From contig CADBLV010000086.1 in assembly GCA_902795555.1 (NCBI GenBank), positions 1 through 7,996 on the forward strand: 7,996 nt of DNA, in the 5' to 3' direction. The position numbers and the translations under genes are program-made. The DNA comes from an uncultured Eubacteriales bacterium (GTDB lineage Bacteria; Bacillota_A; Clostridia; Christensenellales; Aristaeellaceae). The notes beneath the pieces are model-generated. The model did not search any database. It was not told where the DNA came from and saw nothing but the letters and a program-made list of their open reading frames with translations. Positions 5,546 to 7,996 of this stretch are shown here, piece after piece; position 1 is the stretch's first letter, and each line of letters opens with the position of its first letter.

Positions 5546-7504
5546 ATGACCAAACGAATCATTTGCTGGCTGACAATGCTGCTCCTGCTGGCCGGGGCTG
5601 TCTGTGCGCACGGCGAGGAAGAAACCGCGGGTCAGGTGTATGATCACCTGACCGCGGCCAGCACGACCCACATGCAGGGGGAGTTTTTCACCGACATGTG
5701 GGGAAACGCCACCTCGGATATCGATGTTCGGGATCTGCTGCATGGATATGACCTGGTGGCCTGGGACGGTTCGCAGGGGATGTTTGCGCCTGATCCGTCC
5801 GTGGTGAGCGGAATCGCGGCGACCGCGAACGATCAGGGAGACACGAGCTTTGTGCTCGCGCTGCAGGATGACCTGTACTATTCTGACGGAACGAAGATCA
5901 CCGCCTGGGACTATGCCTTTTCCTTCCTGTTTCAGATCGCGCCGGAGATTGCCGAACTGGGCGGACAACCGCAACGGAAGGCATACCTGCTCGGATATGA
6001 CGATTATGTTTCCGGAAAGGCGGAAACGCTGACGGGCGTGCGGGTTCCCTCCGACCATACGCTGATGGTTACCATCAGCCATGAATACCTTCCCTTCTTT
6101 TATGAAATGGGGCTGCTGAGCTGCCGTCCCTATCCGATCAAGGCGATTGCGCCGGGAGTCAGGGTTGTTGACGACGGCACCGGCGTATGCCTGAAAAACG
6201 AGGATCCGACCGCGGAGGAGCAGTTTACGGTTCAGAAACTGCTCGAAACGGTATGCAATCCGGAAACCGGATATCGTTCCCATCCTTCGGTGGTCAGCGG
6301 ACCGTATACGCTGGAATCCTGGGACGGGGAGACGGCGGAATTTGCCATCAATCCGTATTTCAAGGGGGACAGGAACGGGAAGCTGCCGCTGATTCCGAAG
6401 CTGACCTATACCGTGTGCACCAATGAAACGATGATCGACGGGCTGCAGAGCGGACAGTATGACCTGCTGAACAAGGTGATGAAAGCGGACACGATCCAGA
6501 CGGCCCTGGCCGGGATGTCGGCGGGCGGATATCAGATGAGCAGCTATCCGCGGATCGGGTTAAGCTACATCAGCTTCTGCTGCGAAAAGGAAGCGGTTGC
6601 CGGCCAGGCGGTTCGCCAGGCGATTGCATGGTGCATGGATCGCGACCAGTTTACGGCAGATTACACAGGGAACTTCGGCCTGAGGTCTGACGGGTATTAC
6701 GGAGTCGGGCAATGGATGTACGGCGTGATGAACGGCAGCACGGCGCCGCCGGTTGAGAAACCGGAGAATGAGAACGACAAAAAGGCCGCGGAGGCCTATG
6801 ACGAGGCGATGGCGGCCTGGGAGCAGCTGTCCATGGAGGGGCTGACGGTTTACACCGCGGATCCCGGCAAAGCGCAGGAGCTTCTGGACCGGGACGGCTG
6901 GACGCTGAATCCAGAAGGCATCCGGGAAAAGGAGATCAACGGGCAGAAGGTGACCCTGGATCTCAAGCTCATTTATCCGGAAGGCAGCGCAGCGGCTGCT
7001 TCTTTCGCGGCGTGCTTTGTGCCCAACCTGGAAGCGGTGGGTATTCGCCTGACGATGGAACCGGTGGAAATGACAAAGCTGCTGGATCAGTATTACCGGA
7101 AAGCGCCGCGGGATGCGGACATGATCTTCCTGGCGAGCAATTTCGATCTGGTTTTTGACCCCAGCGCCGGATTTAAGGACGACGGGCAGGGCGAGCACAG
7201 CTGGTTTTATACCGCGCTGAAGGATGAAGAGCTTTACAGGCTGGCCGTGGATCTCCGCAGGACAGAACCGGGAGACACGCTGGGATACTGTCAAAAATGG
7301 ATTGCTTTTCAGGAGCGATTCAATGAGACGCTTCCGATGCTGCCGCTGTATACCAATGTATATTTTGATTTCTACACACAGGTGCTGCGTCAATACAATA
7401 TCACCGAGCAGACGACCTGGAGCCAGGCCATTCTGGGCGCTTTTATGAGCGACGAGGTTGAGGAGCAGACGGAGGACCTGGATGACGCCGAGTTTATCGA
7501 CTGA
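5546..7504 (+). CDS. Extracellular solute-binding protein, family 5 (OppA/DppA-like)
   Basis: The protein has 652 residues. Members of this family capture peptides, nickel or oligosaccharides outside the cell and pass them to an ABC importer. A signal peptide covers 1-21 (KRIICWLTMLLLLAGAVCA). Cys20 is not in a good lipobox (Val at -1), so cleavage after VCA and lipid attachment are both uncertain. Family signatures include the strand and helix pair FVLALQDDLYYSDGTKITAW with DYAFSF (about 103-126), SGPYTLESW followed by NPYF, DGLQSGQYDLLNKV (298-311), and the hinge segment AVRQAIAWCMDR (355-366). DPGKAQELLDRDGW (439-452) is the usual lobe II motif. The length slightly exceeds the usual 520-600 residues; a charged insertion near 404-430 and an acidic tail (VEEQTEDLDD) account for some of this. 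No permease or ATPase gene is in the window. The gene follows the adhesin gene by 38 bases, so they probably share one mRNA. Substrate cannot be read from the sequence. A signalling or chaperone role instead of transport is possible. Confidence 0.9.
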   Translation: MTKRIICWLTMLLLLAGAVCAHGEEETAGQVYDHLTAASTTHMQGEFFTDMWGNATSDIDVRDLLHGYDLVAWDGSQGMFAPDPSVVSGIAATANDQGDTSFVLALQDDLYYSDGTKITAWDYAFSFLFQIAPEIAELGGQPQRKAYLLGYDDYVSGKAETLTGVRVPSDHTLMVTISHEYLPFFYEMGLLSCRPYPIKAIAPGVRVVDDGTGVCLKNEDPTAEEQFTVQKLLETVCNPETGYRSHPSVVSGPYTLESWDGETAEFAINPYFKGDRNGKLPLIPKLTYTVCTNETMIDGLQSGQYDLLNKVMKADTIQTALAGMSAGGYQMSSYPRIGLSYISFCCEKEAVAGQAVRQAIAWCMDRDQFTADYTGNFGLRSDGYYGVGQWMYGVMNGSTAPPVEKPENENDKKAAEAYDEAMAAWEQLSMEGLTVYTADPGKAQELLDRDGWTLNPEGIREKEINGQKVTLDLKLIYPEGSAAAASFAACFVPNLEAVGIRLTMEPVEMTKLLDQYYRKAPRDADMIFLASNFDLVFDPSAGFKDDGQGEHSWFYTALKDEELYRLAVDLRRTEPGDTLGYCQKWIAFQERFNETLPMLPLYTNVYFDFYTQVLRQYNITEQTTWSQAILGAFMSDEVEEQTEDLDDAEFID

Positions 7505-7516
7505 GTCGATCCCTTC

Positions 7517-7536
7517 GGCAGGGAGCCTGCCCTTTC
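7517..7536 (+). terminator. Weak Rho-independent terminator after gene 3
   Basis: GGCAGG (7517-7522) pairs with CCTGCC (7526-7531) around a GAG loop, followed by CTTTCT. The stem is short and the U-tract interrupted, so termination may be partial. It begins 13 bases after the gene 3 stop, in the expected place. Confidence 0.55.
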
Positions 7537-7550
7537 TATATGAAGCTTGA

Positions 7551-7670
7551 CATGAATCTGATTCCTTCAATATGGAGCCGATTCCTTCGATATGGAGTCG
7601 GCTCCTTCGATATGGAGCAGGTTCCTTTGACATGGAGTCGATTTTTCTGATCTGGAGCCGACATCCTGTC
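7551..7670 (+). repeat. Array of six imperfect 20-bp tandem repeats
   Basis: Units start at 7551, 7571, 7591, 7611, 7631 and 7651. The consensus is TATGGAGYCGRYTCCTTCGA; neighbouring central units agree at 16-17 of 20 positions, and the outer units are more diverged. A shortened unit (TATGAAG..CTTGA) may precede them at 7539-7550. Each unit has a near-palindromic core close to GGAGTCGACTCC, and adjacent units are nearly complementary to each other. Unit 6 ends in a perfect 6-bp hairpin (7658-7672, CCGACA/TGTCGG). There are no spacers, so this is not a CRISPR array. The open frames crossing it on both strands lack start sites and family features. The array lies in the 302-base gap (7505-7806), which otherwise holds the gene 3 terminator, a T8 tract (7691-7698) and the hppA promoter. 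Confidence 0.9.
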
Positions 7671-7719
7671 GGAACGCGAACGGAAAATACTTTTTTTTGA
7701 AAATTGTTCGGAAAAAGAG

Positions 7720-7748
7720 TGGCTATTCTCTTCAAAGTGGTATATAAT
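7720..7748 (+). promoter_or_regulatory. Putative promoter of the pyrophosphatase gene
   Basis: TATAAT at 7743-7748 lies 58 bases before the start codon, in an AT-rich stretch after a T8 tract. The -35 candidate TGGCTA (7720-7725) at 17-base spacing is poor. Transcription would start near 7755, giving a 5' UTR of about 50 bases. Its presence separates this gene from the upstream operon. Confidence 0.55.
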
Positions 7749-7766
7749 AAACCCTGTTCGCAGAAA

Positions 7767-7785
7767 GAAACCGCATGACGGTTTC
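7767..7785 (+). promoter_or_regulatory. Hairpin in the 5' UTR of the pyrophosphatase gene
   Basis: GAAACCG (7767-7773) pairs with CGGTTTC (7779-7785) around CATGA, giving a perfect 7-bp stem. It ends 7 bases before the AGGAG ribosome binding site (7793-7797). Its position suggests an effect on mRNA stability or on ribosome access; no known riboswitch motif is visible. Confidence 0.4.
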
Positions 7786-7806
7786 GGAGCAAAGGAGAAG
7801 AGCGGA

Positions 7807-7996
7807 ATGAACACAACCTGGTACATCCTGATTCTGGCGGTAGTCGCGGCCACCATCTGCTATGTGGTCTACAACTATCTCAGAATCAAAAAGATGCCGG
7901 AAGGGACGGCGGAAATGGTCGAAATGGCCGGGATTATCCGTTCCGGCGCCAATACCTTCATGAAGACGGAATACCGGACCATCGTGATCGTGGTGG
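7807..7996 (+). CDS. hppA: Membrane-bound ion-translocating pyrophosphatase, N-terminal part (cut by window end)
   Basis: Only 63 codons are present. AGGAG at 7793-7797 lies 9 bases before the ATG. Residues about 5-25 form the first transmembrane helix (WYILILAVVAATICYVVYNY). The cytoplasmic segment EMVEMAGIIRSGANTFMKTEYRTIVIVV matches the conserved mPPase N-terminal pattern, an IxxGAxxFLxxEYxxI motif leading into helix 2. The enzyme couples pyrophosphate hydrolysis to Na+ or H+ pumping across the cytoplasmic membrane. The catalytic loops and the residues that tell Na+ from H+ pumps lie outside the window, so the ion is undetermined. It has its own promoter and is probably unrelated in function to the upstream surface-protein genes. 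Confidence 0.8.
   Translation, partial: MNTTWYILILAVVAATICYVVYNYLRIKKMPEGTAEMVEMAGIIRSGANTFMKTEYRTIVIVV

Noticed and set aside
7551..7670. CRISPR array
   Set aside because: The units are 20 bp and directly abutting with no unique spacers, and no cas genes are present.
6560..7816. 418-codon minus-strand frame crossing the 20-bp repeats and the binding-protein gene
   Set aside because: It covers the end of the well-supported gene 3 antisense and its repeat peptide (such as HIEGIGSI) simply translates the 20-bp array. It also overlaps the hppA promoter and start. No family resemblance was seen.

Overview
The window reads almost entirely on the + strand. It suggests an anaerobic Gram-positive bacterium of the Clostridia (Bacillota), probably gut- or rumen-associated. 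Pointers are the 5S rRNA 3' end, AGGAG-type ribosome binding sites, moderately high GC with CTG/GGA-rich codons, surface-protein domains typical of Firmicutes (BIG2, InlB/Flg_new, SpaA/Cna-B, MucBP), and the start of a membrane pyrophosphatase gene. The lineage is inferred from composition and gene families, not from a search.

Layout. Positions 1-66 are the 3' half of a 5S rRNA, so the window opens at the end of an rRNA operon. Two strong Rho-independent terminators follow (75-103 and 143-173), and they look like copies of one module. A new transcription unit probably starts near 319: a clear TATAAT box at 307-312, then a small hairpin almost at the RNA 5' end.

Three exported-protein genes follow. 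(1) 389-1891 encodes a 500-residue, extremely acidic secreted protein: signal peptide, long Glu/Ala-rich helical stalk, two Ig-like beta domains, and a low-complexity linker with 14-residue repeats. (2) 2082-5507 encodes a 1141-residue mosaic adhesin-like protein: signal peptide, BIG2, two InlB-like repeats, a SpaA-type domain, an MBG-like domain, two Cna-B domains and a MucBP domain. It has no LPXTG anchor and ends in a distinctive short tail. (3) 5546-7504 encodes a family 5 (OppA/DppA-like) extracellular solute-binding protein with no permease or ATPase gene in view. Genes 2 and 3 are tightly spaced and almost certainly co-transcribed. Gene 1 is separated from gene 2 by 190 bases holding two hairpins without U-tracts, so it may share the transcript.

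A weak terminator follows gene 3. Next come about 300 bases without a gene, containing an array of imperfect 20-bp tandem repeats with a palindromic core, a T8 tract, and a promoter plus 5'-UTR hairpin for the next gene. That gene starts at 7807 and is cut by the window end; it is the N-terminus of a membrane-bound ion-pumping pyrophosphatase (hppA).

Genes 1-3 look like a cell-surface or secreted module (stalk-like acidic protein, adhesin, peptide/oligomer-binding protein). Its joint function is not established by the sequence. The most unusual elements are the 20-bp repeat array at 7551-7670, the unanchored adhesin with its C-terminal tail, the pairing of a degenerate with an intact Cna-B domain, and the pairing of the adhesin with an orphan binding protein.
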